Source: Dehalococcoidia bacterium UBA4060 (GTDB lineage: Bacteria; Chloroflexota; Dehalococcoidia; GIF9; UBA5629). Taken from it: a DNA stretch of 12,524 bases. Location: NCBI GenBank assembly GCA_002383665.1, contig DFZI01000015.1, positions 1 to 12,524 on the forward strand, read 5' to 3'. This document shows positions 6,687 through 12,524 of this stretch, piece by piece; within the stretch, counting starts at the first letter, position 1, and every line of letters starts with the position of its first letter. The notes beneath the pieces were generated by a model. That model saw nothing but the letters and a program-made list of their open reading frames with translations. It ran no database searches and was not told the DNA's origin. Made by a program: the position numbers and the translations under genes.

Positions 6687-7640
6687 ATGGTCGAAGATGT
6701 AAAAGTAGCCTACGTGTTTCCCGGGCAGGAGTCCAAGCAGGTAGGCATGGGACTTGATATCTATCTTCACTATGATTCAGCCAGAAAAGTTTTCGACGAA
6801 GTAGATAATATATTGGGTTTTTCACTTTCAAGGCTGTGTTTTGAAGGCCCTGATGAAGACCTCTCGCAAACAATAAATGTCCAGGCTGCCGTGCTCACGG
6901 TAAGCATTGCCTGCTTAAGAGTAGCGGAGGAGATTAGCGAAGGAGCTTTGCCTCAACCTACTCTGGTTGCAGGGCACGGCTCAGGAGAGTATTCTGCTCT
7001 TGTAGCCTCAGGGGTAATGAGTTTGAGCGATGCAGTGAGACTTATCCGAGAACGCGGCCGCTTGATGAATGAAGCAGGGAAACGCAAATCAGGTGGTATG
7101 CTGACAATCATGGATATCGACAAAGATACGATGGATGATATTTGTCTGGCAACCGGGGTTGAGATTTCTAATATTAACGCCCCTGATAACATCGTCGTCA
7201 GTGGTGATACTGATAAACTGGCCAGGGCCCGACGCCTTGCACAGGTAAAGGGAGCAAGGCGCATAGTACCGGTCAGGGGTGTTACAGGCGCCTTCTACTC
7301 CTCATTGATGGAGCCAGCTCTCGAAGGGATGATCAATGCTGTTTCACAATTCCCGTATGAGACGCCCGTAGTACCCATAGTAGCTAACGTAACCGCCCAG
7401 ACCATGAATACGGTGGAAGCTGTCAAAGAAGAGTTGATCAGCCAGATCATACATTGCATCAAGTGGCAGCAATCTGTCGAGACCATGCTGGCACGTGGCA
7501 TTACAACCTTTTTCGAGATAGGTCCCGGCGATACTTTGACAAAATACATCAAGCGCATCAGCCCAGGTGCTCTTACCTTTAATATTAGTAACGCTCAGAC
7601 TACCAATGAGATTATTAAATGGCGCAAGGGAAGGGTATAA
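6687..7640 (+). CDS. FabD-like malonyl-CoA:ACP transacylase homologue lacking the catalytic Ser and His
   Basis: This 317-residue protein is of normal FabD length and is homologous throughout, with FPGQ near the start, RERGRLMNEA, NAPDNIVVSG, GAFYSSLM and FEIGPG. FabD moves malonyl from CoA to ACP through a Ser in GHSLGE and a His in a GAFHS-type motif. Here the first reads GHGSGE (residues 96–101), with Gly98 at the nucleophile position and Ser one place later. The second reads GAFYSS, with Tyr204 for His. FPGQGSQ also reads FPGQESK. The substrate carboxylate Arg (R123) and the oxyanion Gln (Q14) remain. A strong AAGGAGG (6673–6679) seven bases before the ATG and an unbroken frame argue for an expressed protein. 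It may be a binding or regulatory pseudoenzyme. The fold assignment is firm, inactivity is inferred, and use of Ser99 cannot be excluded. Confidence 0.88.
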   Translation: MVEDVKVAYVFPGQESKQVGMGLDIYLHYDSARKVFDEVDNILGFSLSRLCFEGPDEDLSQTINVQAAVLTVSIACLRVAEEISEGALPQPTLVAGHGSGEYSALVASGVMSLSDAVRLIRERGRLMNEAGKRKSGGMLTIMDIDKDTMDDICLATGVEISNINAPDNIVVSGDTDKLARARRLAQVKGARRIVPVRGVTGAFYSSLMEPALEGMINAVSQFPYETPVVPIVANVTAQTMNTVEAVKEELISQIIHCIKWQQSVETMLARGITTFFEIGPGDTLTKYIKRISPGALTFNISNAQTTNEIIKWRKGRV

Positions 7641-7688
7641 AAGGTCACAAGTGCCATGCCATCTTAGCCTGTATTAACCGGTAATCGT

Positions 7689-8114
7689 ATGCCCAGAGGT
7701 CTTCGGCACCGCGCCAGGATTGCTGCCCTTCAAGCATTATTTGAGCTTGAATTCGCAGCAAACCAGCCTGACAGTATACTTGAACGTACCTTGCAGGAGA
7801 CAGGGCTTCTCGGTGAAGCAGCCGAGTTTTCCCGCACCCTGGTTCAGGGGGTGATCGGCCAGAAGCAAGTCCTGGATCAGGTCATTGGCCATTATGCTCC
7901 AGCCTTCCCCGTAGACCAGTTAGCTCCTATGGATCATAACATACTAAGGCTTGCTCTCTTTGAGATCACAGCGCAAAAGTCCACGCCGCCAAAAGTGGCT
8001 GTGAATGAGGCTGTTGAACTGGCCAAGGAATTCGGGGCTGAGACCTCTCCCAGGTTCATTAATGGGGTGCTGGGGTCGTTTATGGCAGATATTGAGAAGC
8101 AGCCCAACAAGTAA
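7689..8114 (+). CDS. nusB: Transcription antitermination factor NusB
   Basis: The 141-residue all-helical protein matches NusB over its full length. It has a basic N-terminus with the RNA-binding Arg-rich helix (MPRGLRHRARIAALQALFELE), a central PMDHNILRLALFEI motif, and the C-terminal VNEAVELAKEFG…SPRFINGVLG signature. With NusE (S10), NusB binds boxA RNA and promotes antitermination at rRNA operons. It sits 48 bases after the fabD-like gene and 14 bases before the acpP-like gene, in an operon that also holds yceD and rpmF, so ribosome production is the operon's main theme. No clear ribosome binding site precedes the ATG at 7689. Confidence 0.93.
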   Translation: MPRGLRHRARIAALQALFELEFAANQPDSILERTLQETGLLGEAAEFSRTLVQGVIGQKQVLDQVIGHYAPAFPVDQLAPMDHNILRLALFEITAQKSTPPKVAVNEAVELAKEFGAETSPRFINGVLGSFMADIEKQPNK

Positions 8115-8117
8115 ATT

Positions 8118-8123
8118 GAAGGA
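8118..8123 (+). promoter_or_regulatory. Ribosome binding site fixing the acpP-like GTG start
   Basis: GAAGGA lies five bases before the GTG at 8129 and 20 bases before the next candidate, the ATG at 8144. It therefore selects the GTG and the 14-residue N-terminal extension. Confidence 0.65.
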
Positions 8124-8128
8124 CACGC

Positions 8129-8419
8129 GTGACATCCCTTATAATGAAATCGAGGGCTAAATTGGCTAAGACATTTGACCGCATCCAAAAGATATTAACC
8201 GATGAGATGGGAATCGAAGGCACTTCGATCAAATCGACATCTTCATTTATAGATGACCTTAACATGGATGCTGATGATCTCGCCGAGTTCTTCACAGCGG
8301 TCGAGGATAGTTTCAGCCAGCCGGGAAAGAAAATTGAAATACCCGACCATGAATCTGATAACCTTGTAACAATACAGGATCTGATCGATTATTTACAGGA
8401 GCAGGGAATAGAAGATTAA
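8129..8419 (+). CDS. Acyl carrier protein homologue lacking the phosphopantetheine Ser
   Basis: This 96-residue acidic protein aligns with ACP from about residue 16: helix I (FDRIQKILTDEMG), SFIDDL, helix II (AEFFTAVEDSF), then IPD and TIQDLIDYL. In ACP the prosthetic-group Ser lies in DSL at the start of helix II. Here the aligned stretch LNMDADDLAEFF has Ala48 in that place (codon GCT, 8270–8272), flanked by Asp residues. The only nearby DSF, at residues 60–62, is at the far end of helix II and is not equivalent. The loop SQPGKKIEIPD is slightly longer than usual, and the N-terminus is extended by about 14 residues (GTG start, GAAGGA five bases upstream). It is probably unable to carry acyl groups. 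It ends the operon with the FabD-like gene and faces mfd with six bases between stops. Confidence 0.87.
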   Translation: MTSLIMKSRAKLAKTFDRIQKILTDEMGIEGTSIKSTSSFIDDLNMDADDLAEFFTAVEDSFSQPGKKIEIPDHESDNLVTIQDLIDYLQEQGIED

Positions 8420-8425
8420 CAACCT

Positions 8426-11400
8426 TTATTTCTTCATGATCTTAATATTAGCCATCATCTGGAGTATTTCACGCAACAACGCTTCCCATTGGTCATCCGC
8501 AGTGTTAGATTCTATCCTTATCTGTTTATTGCCGAAAACCACAGGACTACCAAATGTGTTCGCTCTCTCATAGCCGGCCTGTGGAATCCCGTCTCTAAAT
8601 GATATGACAATGTGGTTTCCATTATTGGAAACAGATTCAACTCCCGCCGCCAGCGCCAGCATTTTTATTTCTACAATATAAAGCAGGTTAGCAGTCTCCT
8701 GTGGGATCTCCCCAAATCGATCAGCAAGTTCCTCTTTAATCTCCTTTTCAGTCTCAATGCTGTCGCATTTCGCCAGCCGCTGATAAATATTGAACCTGGC
8801 TCGTGTATTTTCTATATAGTCCTGGTCAATATACGCATTCAGTTTAAGATCGACTGAAACTGTCGGTGGCTCAATCTCTTTCCTGACCTCCTTCCCTGCC
8901 AACCTGGCCTTAGTCTCATCCACGGCTTCCGCCAGAAGCTGGCAATAGTAATTAAAACCTACGGCAGCTATATTTCCACTCTGCTCAACACCCAGCAGAT
9001 TACCTGCCCCTCTGATCTCAAGATCTTTCATGGCAATAGCAAATCCGGCACCAAGCTCGGTGGTCTGTGCGATGGCCTTTAACCGTTCTCTGGCAGGATC
9101 GGTGAGCTTCTTGCCAGAATCAAACAGGAAATATGCATATGCTGCATTTGTCCCACGCCCAACCCTGCCCCGCAATTGATAGAGCTGTGTCAGACCGAGC
9201 TTATCTGCACTATCAACAATAAGCGTATTAACGTTAGGCATATCGAGGCCTGATTCAATAATTGTAGTGGTGACAAGGACCTGGCTTTTCCCATCAACAA
9301 AATCAGCCATGACACTCGCAAGCTCATCTTCATTCATGCGACCATGAGCAACGGCTATTTTCGCCTCGGGCACTATCTCCTTCAGTTTATATGCCAGAGC
9401 ACCAATACTGTGTACCCGATTATGCACGAAGAACACCTGCCCATTCCTCTCCAACTCCTGTAAAATCGCCTTATGTACCACATGCGGGTTAAATTCTCCT
9501 ACAAATGTATTGATCGGCAGCCTGTTTTCCGGCGGGGTTTCAATGGTGCTCATATCCCTGATGCCGGATAACGCCATATGCATAGTCCTAGGGATGGGAG
9601 TAGCGCTCAAAGTTAACACATCTATAGACTGGCGCATCTTTTTAAAATGCTCCTTGTGCATGACGCCAAAACGCTGCTCCTCATCGATGATAACCAGCCC
9701 CAGGTCTTTGAAATGGACGTCTTTCTGCAAAATGCGGTGTGTGCCGATGCAGATGTCAATTTCCCCTTCTCTTAGACCCTTGATTGTCCTGGCCTGCTCA
9801 CCGGGAGAGCAAAAGCGGCTCAGCGCAGCAACTTTGACGGGAAATGCCCTCAAGCGTTCACTGAATGTATTCAAATGCTGCTGTGCCAGGATGGTTGTCG
9901 GAACCAGAATGGCTACCTGTTTACCACTCATAACTGCCTTGAAAGCCGCACGGACAGCGATCTCTGTTTTCCCATACCCAACATCACCGCATACCAGCCT
10001 GTCCATCGGCCTTGGCATTTCCATATCCAGCTTGACTGACTGCAGTGCCTCGAACTGATCAGGAGTCTCAATGTACGGAAAAGATGCCTCAAGTTCCTTT
10101 TGCCAGAGCGTGTCCGGTGCAAATGCCATGCCACCGCCAGCTTCCCTTCCGGCATAAAGCTCAATCAGTTCACCCGCTATGTTGGCCACTGAATCCTTGA
10201 CCTTCTGACGAACACGGTTCCAGTCCTGTGTGCCCAGCCGGCTCAAAGCAGGGGTTCGCTCACCTCCACCCATATACTGGCTGACCCGGTCAACCTGCTC
10301 GACCGGAACGTAAAGCGTATCGCCCCCAGCATATTCAAGCACAAGATATTCCTTTTCAACACCCGCATTAACCTTGCGTGTTGTGCCGGCAAACCTTCCA
10401 ATGCCATGCTCAACATGGACAACGAGGTCTCCCGGACTGATATCATTCAAAAACCAGTGGTGCCTTACTGGCCGTGTTTTCACCATCCGGTGCTGTCTAA
10501 AACTGCCGAATAGCTCATTATCGGTAAACAGAATGACATCGTTGTCCAGTTGCCACCCACCTTCCAGCATCCCCTGAAGTAATACAAGAGAATCGGCTGA
10601 TGGCGTATGGCTAAGACAAGAAAGTGGATTCGCTTCAATCCCGTTTTCTCCCAGTATTTCTTTAATACGTTCAATCTGCTGACTGATAATCAAGACCCTG
10701 CTGTTTTGTTTACGCAAGCGAGGTAGCTCCTCGATGAAAGCATGTAATCTGCCAGCATAACCAGGAGCGGTATATATCGGAAGTCTTAGATCATAACTTG
10801 AAGAGACTCCACCTTCTTCCCATTGCGACAGATAGATTACATGCGGAATGGCTGCGATCTTACTGCTTATCACACGCCAGGGTAAAAATCGAGGGGTACT
10901 ATCACCAATTTCCTCGTCCTGCTCATTCTTCAGCCTACCAGCCTCCTCTTCTATCTTTTCCAGCTCGGCTTGAATTTGTGCTTCATCATTCATAAACACG
11001 ATAGCGTCGTTGGGCAAATAATCACACAGACATGCTGCATCCATAGACATTCCCTGCTCCTTCGCAGGTGGCACCACAAGCGTTTCAATCTGGAGCAGAG
11101 AACGCTGGGTTCGTGCATTATATTCACGCAAGCTTTCCACTTCATCACCGAGAAATTCAATCCTGACAGGATTCTCCCTACCGGGTGGGAATACATCAAC
11201 CAGGCCTCCTCTTTTTACATATGTTCCTGGTATCTCAACAACCTCATCATATTCATAGCCATTTTTTTGCAGAGCATCCATCAGCGCTGTTTGCGTAATG
11301 CTGCTGCCTCTTCCGATCTGGATGCTGCCAGATTGAAAATCCTTGCTACTGATACATTTGCCGGCCAGCGAGAGGGCACTGGCAATTATTAACGGCACTC

Positions 11401-11770
11401 CTGTATAAGTAGCTTGGTTAGGGGCTTTTTCCGCTAACAATGACAATATCTTCAGCCTTTCCGAATTAATTACCGGGTCGCTGATTGTCACTCGGTTCAA
11501 TATTTCCCCTTCCGGGAATAGATAAGGCACACATCCCGGCTTCATCCACTGCTTGAACTGCTCGAAGAATCTCCTGGCCGATTCGGGAAAAGCAGTGATA
11601 AAGAGGACAGGACAGTTTAATACCCCGAAAACCGTGGCAACCACATATGCATAGGCCTGTTCGGCCAGGTGTAATGATATATGTGATGTTTGCTTCCCGG
11701 TCAATTTATCAGTCAAATCAGCAAAACCGGGTGTTTTATTAAGTACTTCACTCAAATAAAAAAGATTCAT
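8426..11770 (-). CDS. mfd: Transcription-repair coupling factor Mfd
   Basis: Mfd removes RNA polymerase stalled at DNA lesions and recruits UvrA. From the ATG at 11770 the protein is 1114 residues, close to the 1148 of E. coli. Visible domains are an N-terminal UvrB-homology region (to about residue 240, with RGGLVDVFPPG), the RNA-polymerase-interacting domain at about 445–515 (GDLVVHVEHGIGRFAG…YVPVEQVDRVS), and a RecG-like translocase with Walker A CGDVGYGKTE (about 594–603), DEEQRFG (about 696), SATPIPRT and QLRGRVGRG. A C-terminal TRCF domain reaches the end. A TTG at 11782 would add four residues; I prefer the ATG, although neither has a strong ribosome binding site. It is transcribed alone, converging on the acpP-like gene. 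No motif is missing. Confidence 0.97.
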   Translation of the reverse strand: MNLFYLSEVLNKTPGFADLTDKLTGKQTSHISLHLAEQAYAYVVATVFGVLNCPVLFITAFPESARRFFEQFKQWMKPGCVPYLFPEGEILNRVTISDPVINSERLKILSLLAEKAPNQATYTGVPLIIASALSLAGKCISSKDFQSGSIQIGRGSSITQTALMDALQKNGYEYDEVVEIPGTYVKRGGLVDVFPPGRENPVRIEFLGDEVESLREYNARTQRSLLQIETLVVPPAKEQGMSMDAACLCDYLPNDAIVFMNDEAQIQAELEKIEEEAGRLKNEQDEEIGDSTPRFLPWRVISSKIAAIPHVIYLSQWEEGGVSSSYDLRLPIYTAPGYAGRLHAFIEELPRLRKQNSRVLIISQQIERIKEILGENGIEANPLSCLSHTPSADSLVLLQGMLEGGWQLDNDVILFTDNELFGSFRQHRMVKTRPVRHHWFLNDISPGDLVVHVEHGIGRFAGTTRKVNAGVEKEYLVLEYAGGDTLYVPVEQVDRVSQYMGGGERTPALSRLGTQDWNRVRQKVKDSVANIAGELIELYAGREAGGGMAFAPDTLWQKELEASFPYIETPDQFEALQSVKLDMEMPRPMDRLVCGDVGYGKTEIAVRAAFKAVMSGKQVAILVPTTILAQQHLNTFSERLRAFPVKVAALSRFCSPGEQARTIKGLREGEIDICIGTHRILQKDVHFKDLGLVIIDEEQRFGVMHKEHFKKMRQSIDVLTLSATPIPRTMHMALSGIRDMSTIETPPENRLPINTFVGEFNPHVVHKAILQELERNGQVFFVHNRVHSIGALAYKLKEIVPEAKIAVAHGRMNEDELASVMADFVDGKSQVLVTTTIIESGLDMPNVNTLIVDSADKLGLTQLYQLRGRVGRGTNAAYAYFLFDSGKKLTDPARERLKAIAQTTELGAGFAIAMKDLEIRGAGNLLGVEQSGNIAAVGFNYYCQLLAEAVDETKARLAGKEVRKEIEPPTVSVDLKLNAYIDQDYIENTRARFNIYQRLAKCDSIETEKEIKEELADRFGEIPQETANLLYIVEIKMLALAAGVESVSNNGNHIVISFRDGIPQAGYERANTFGSPVVFGNKQIRIESNTADDQWEALLREILQMMANIKIMKK

Positions 11771-11785
11771 TGACAAACACAACCG

Positions 11786-11809
11786 GGGCTGGCCTTACAG
11801 GCACAGCCC
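11786..11809 (-). promoter_or_regulatory. Stem-loop at the 5' end of the predicted mfd leader
   Basis: Two arms pair over nine base pairs with one bulged base. GGGCTG (11786–11791) pairs with CAGCCC (11804–11809), and GCC (11792–11794) with GGC (11800–11802), around a five-base loop, with position 11803 bulged. On the minus strand it would occupy the first bases of the mfd transcript if the promoter call is right. Neither side has a T tract, so it is not an intrinsic terminator. Confidence 0.5.
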
Positions 11810-11817
11810 TCTAATGG

Positions 11818-11847
11818 ATTTTAGCATAGCCTTTACCAGCTAACCAA
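11818..11847 (-). promoter_or_regulatory. Candidate mfd promoter
   Basis: On the minus strand TTGGTT (11847–11842) and TAAAAT (11823–11818) are separated by 18 bases, with a predicted start near 11811, about 40 bases before the mfd ATG. The −35 element overlaps one arm of a small inverted repeat, ACCAA/TTGGT (11843–11856). The match is moderate. Confidence 0.35.
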
Positions 11848-11925
11848 AACGTTGGTCGCATAAATTCCATACAGGCTTTCCACCTGCCTTGAATAATAGT
11901 GGCTGCTATTTTAGAATGAATTTAG

Positions 11926-11990
11926 AGTGAGGATAGTGAAGGGGGTATTTGAAGTGAGGATAATTGGTTTATCTGATCAATATCCTATCC
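11926..11990 (+). repeat. GGATA motif cluster upstream of the RAM-domain gene (possible operator)
   Basis: AGTGAGGATA occurs at 11926–11935 and again at 11953–11962, 27 bases apart. The second copy starts GGATAATTG (11958–11966), which is an imperfect inverted repeat of CAATATCC (11978–11985), followed by another TATCC (11986–11990). Two direct and two inverted GGATA sites therefore fall within 65 bases of a gap with no gene. It looks like a regulator binding region, but no regulator is identified. The rest of the 11771–12064 gap holds the mfd leader and promoter elements, and I see no RNA gene there. Confidence 0.4.
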
Positions 11991-12064
11991 TAACTGATTA
12001 TGCCTGCACCTTCCTTAATAAATAACAACAGTCTTTGCATGATATAGCCGTAAGGAGGTGAAAT

Positions 12065-12304
12065 ATGGCTAACAGGAAAGCGTATGTACTAATCCAGGTA
12101 CACTCCGGTAAAGCCGGGGAGGTAGTCAGTGCCCTGAGAGGCAAGCCGGGCATCCTTGCTGCAGACCCTGTTGCAGGGCCCCATGATATTATTGCAATAT
12201 TACAGGGCCCGGATGCCGACTCCATTGCGCGCATCGTAATCAATGAAATACAGGCTATCGGCGGCATCCAGCATACAATTACCTATATGGTAATTAATGA
12301 ATAA
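12065..12304 (+). CDS. Stand-alone RAM (Lrp/AsnC ligand-binding) domain protein
   Basis: The 79-residue protein is a single βαββαβ RAM domain, the effector-binding half of Lrp/AsnC regulators, without the helix-turn-helix. Visible elements are the first strand AYVLIQV, the helix with GKAGEVVSALRG, PGILAADPVAGPHDIIAIL with the conserved GxxD turn, and a closing strand HTITYMVI. Such domains form dimers and higher rings and bind amino acids or other small molecules; known stand-alone members modulate partners or act without DNA binding. A strong AAGGAGGTG lies just before the ATG at 12065. Nothing suggests loss of an upstream DNA-binding part, because the preceding gap has stops and the gene has its own ribosome binding site. 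Ligand and partner are unknown; nadC follows after 113 bases. Confidence 0.86.
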   Translation: MANRKAYVLIQVHSGKAGEVVSALRGKPGILAADPVAGPHDIIAILQGPDADSIARIVINEIQAIGGIQHTITYMVINE

Positions 12305-12344
12305 ATATCAATAAGTGAAATTTCCCTTAACACCTTCCAGATAT

Positions 12345-12350
12345 TATAAT
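12345..12350 (+). promoter_or_regulatory. Possible −10 element for nadC
   Basis: A perfect TATAAT lies in the 113-base gap between the RAM-domain gene and nadC. No convincing −35 sits 16–18 bases upstream (TTCCCT is the best), so this is weak. Initiation near 12357 would give a leader of about 60 bases. I see no terminator hairpin after the RAM-domain gene, so read-through is also possible. Confidence 0.25.
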
Positions 12351-12417
12351 GCAAACCATCCGGTCTGCCATGTAAAGCCTATAGTACCTTTATTGCAGTC
12401 GGTGAGGATTAATCAAA

Positions 12418-12524
12418 TTGGATTTAAACCGGTATATGCCGCAGATTGAAGAATCCATCCAGAACGCGCTGGATGAAGACCTCAAGGACGGTGATATCAC
12501 TACCACATCGCTTATACCTCCACA
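12418..12524 (+). CDS. nadC: Nicotinate-nucleotide pyrophosphorylase (carboxylating), 3'-partial
   Basis: Only the first 35 codons lie in the window. They contain the NadC N-terminal signature ALDEDLKDGDITTTSLIP (compare ALxEDxxxGDxTT). NadC turns quinolinate and PRPP into nicotinate mononucleotide, CO2 and pyrophosphate in de novo NAD synthesis. I chose the TTG at 12418 because GGTGAGG (12401–12407) lies ten bases before it and the sequence DLNRYMPQIEE reads like the usual start. The ATG at 12436 is an alternative lacking a ribosome binding site. nadA and nadB are not visible here. A ModD-type paralogue is possible, but this N-terminus fits NadC better. Confidence 0.85.
   Translation, partial: MDLNRYMPQIEESIQNALDEDLKDGDITTTSLIPP

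Noticed and set aside
8306..8317. DSF in the ACP-like protein as the real phosphopantetheine site
   Set aside because: It lies at the C-terminal end of helix II next to the loop, about 13 residues after the conserved attachment position, so it is not structurally equivalent.
9510..10058. Plus-strand open frame of 182 codons inside mfd
   Set aside because: It is fully antisense to the conserved translocase region of mfd, and the translation looks like no known protein.
10970..11392. Plus-strand open frame of 140 codons inside mfd
   Set aside because: It is antisense to the N-terminal half of mfd, rich in odd residue runs, with no domain.
11771..12064. tRNA, small RNA or riboswitch in the mfd/RAM-gene gap
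   Set aside because: No cloverleaf, conserved riboswitch core or T-tract hairpin is visible; only the leader stem and the GGATA repeats stand out.

Overview
The window looks like the chromosome of a Chloroflexota bacterium, most likely class Dehalococcoidia. That is my inference from the gene order and from how the DnaD-like, RicT, δ′, LysA and NadC proteins read; no rRNA or other phylogenetic marker is present to prove it. Base composition is roughly balanced and even. I see no insertion sequence, phage gene, CRISPR array, tRNA or rRNA, so this is core genome, with thirteen genes in at least six transcription units.

Layout. (1) 1–1949, plus strand: the 3' part of a DnaD-domain replication protein, overlapped by a DnaC/IstB-type helicase loader with two AAA+ modules in tandem. 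(2) 2016–2537, plus: a stand-alone HNH nuclease with its own promoter. (3) 5727–2539, minus: lysA–holB–ricT, packed with 0 and 6 bases between genes; holB–ricT is an old bacterial pairing. (4) 5868–8419, plus: a divergent operon from a perfect TTGACA-N17-TATAAT promoter, yceD–rpmF–fabD-like–nusB–acpP-like. (5) 11770–8426, minus: mfd, with a stem-loop in its leader. (6) 11771–12064: a regulatory-looking gap with repeated GGATA motifs, then a stand-alone RAM (Lrp/AsnC effector-binding) domain gene and the 5' end of nadC.

The most unusual content is in unit 4. It resembles the classic yceD–rpmF–fatty-acid cluster, but plsX, fabH, fabG and fabF are absent and the two remaining fatty-acid proteins have both lost their chemistry. 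The FabD homologue has Gly at the nucleophile Ser position and Tyr at the catalytic His position. The ACP homologue has Ala at the phosphopantetheine Ser position. Both genes are intact, both have good ribosome binding sites, and both keep the rest of their family fold. This suggests a pseudo-transacylase/pseudo-carrier pair kept for a non-catalytic role beside ribosome genes (yceD, rpmF, nusB), rather than decay. The second notable item is the tandem AAA+ loader, whose first ATPase keeps Walker A but lacks the usual Walker B second acid and the arginine finger.
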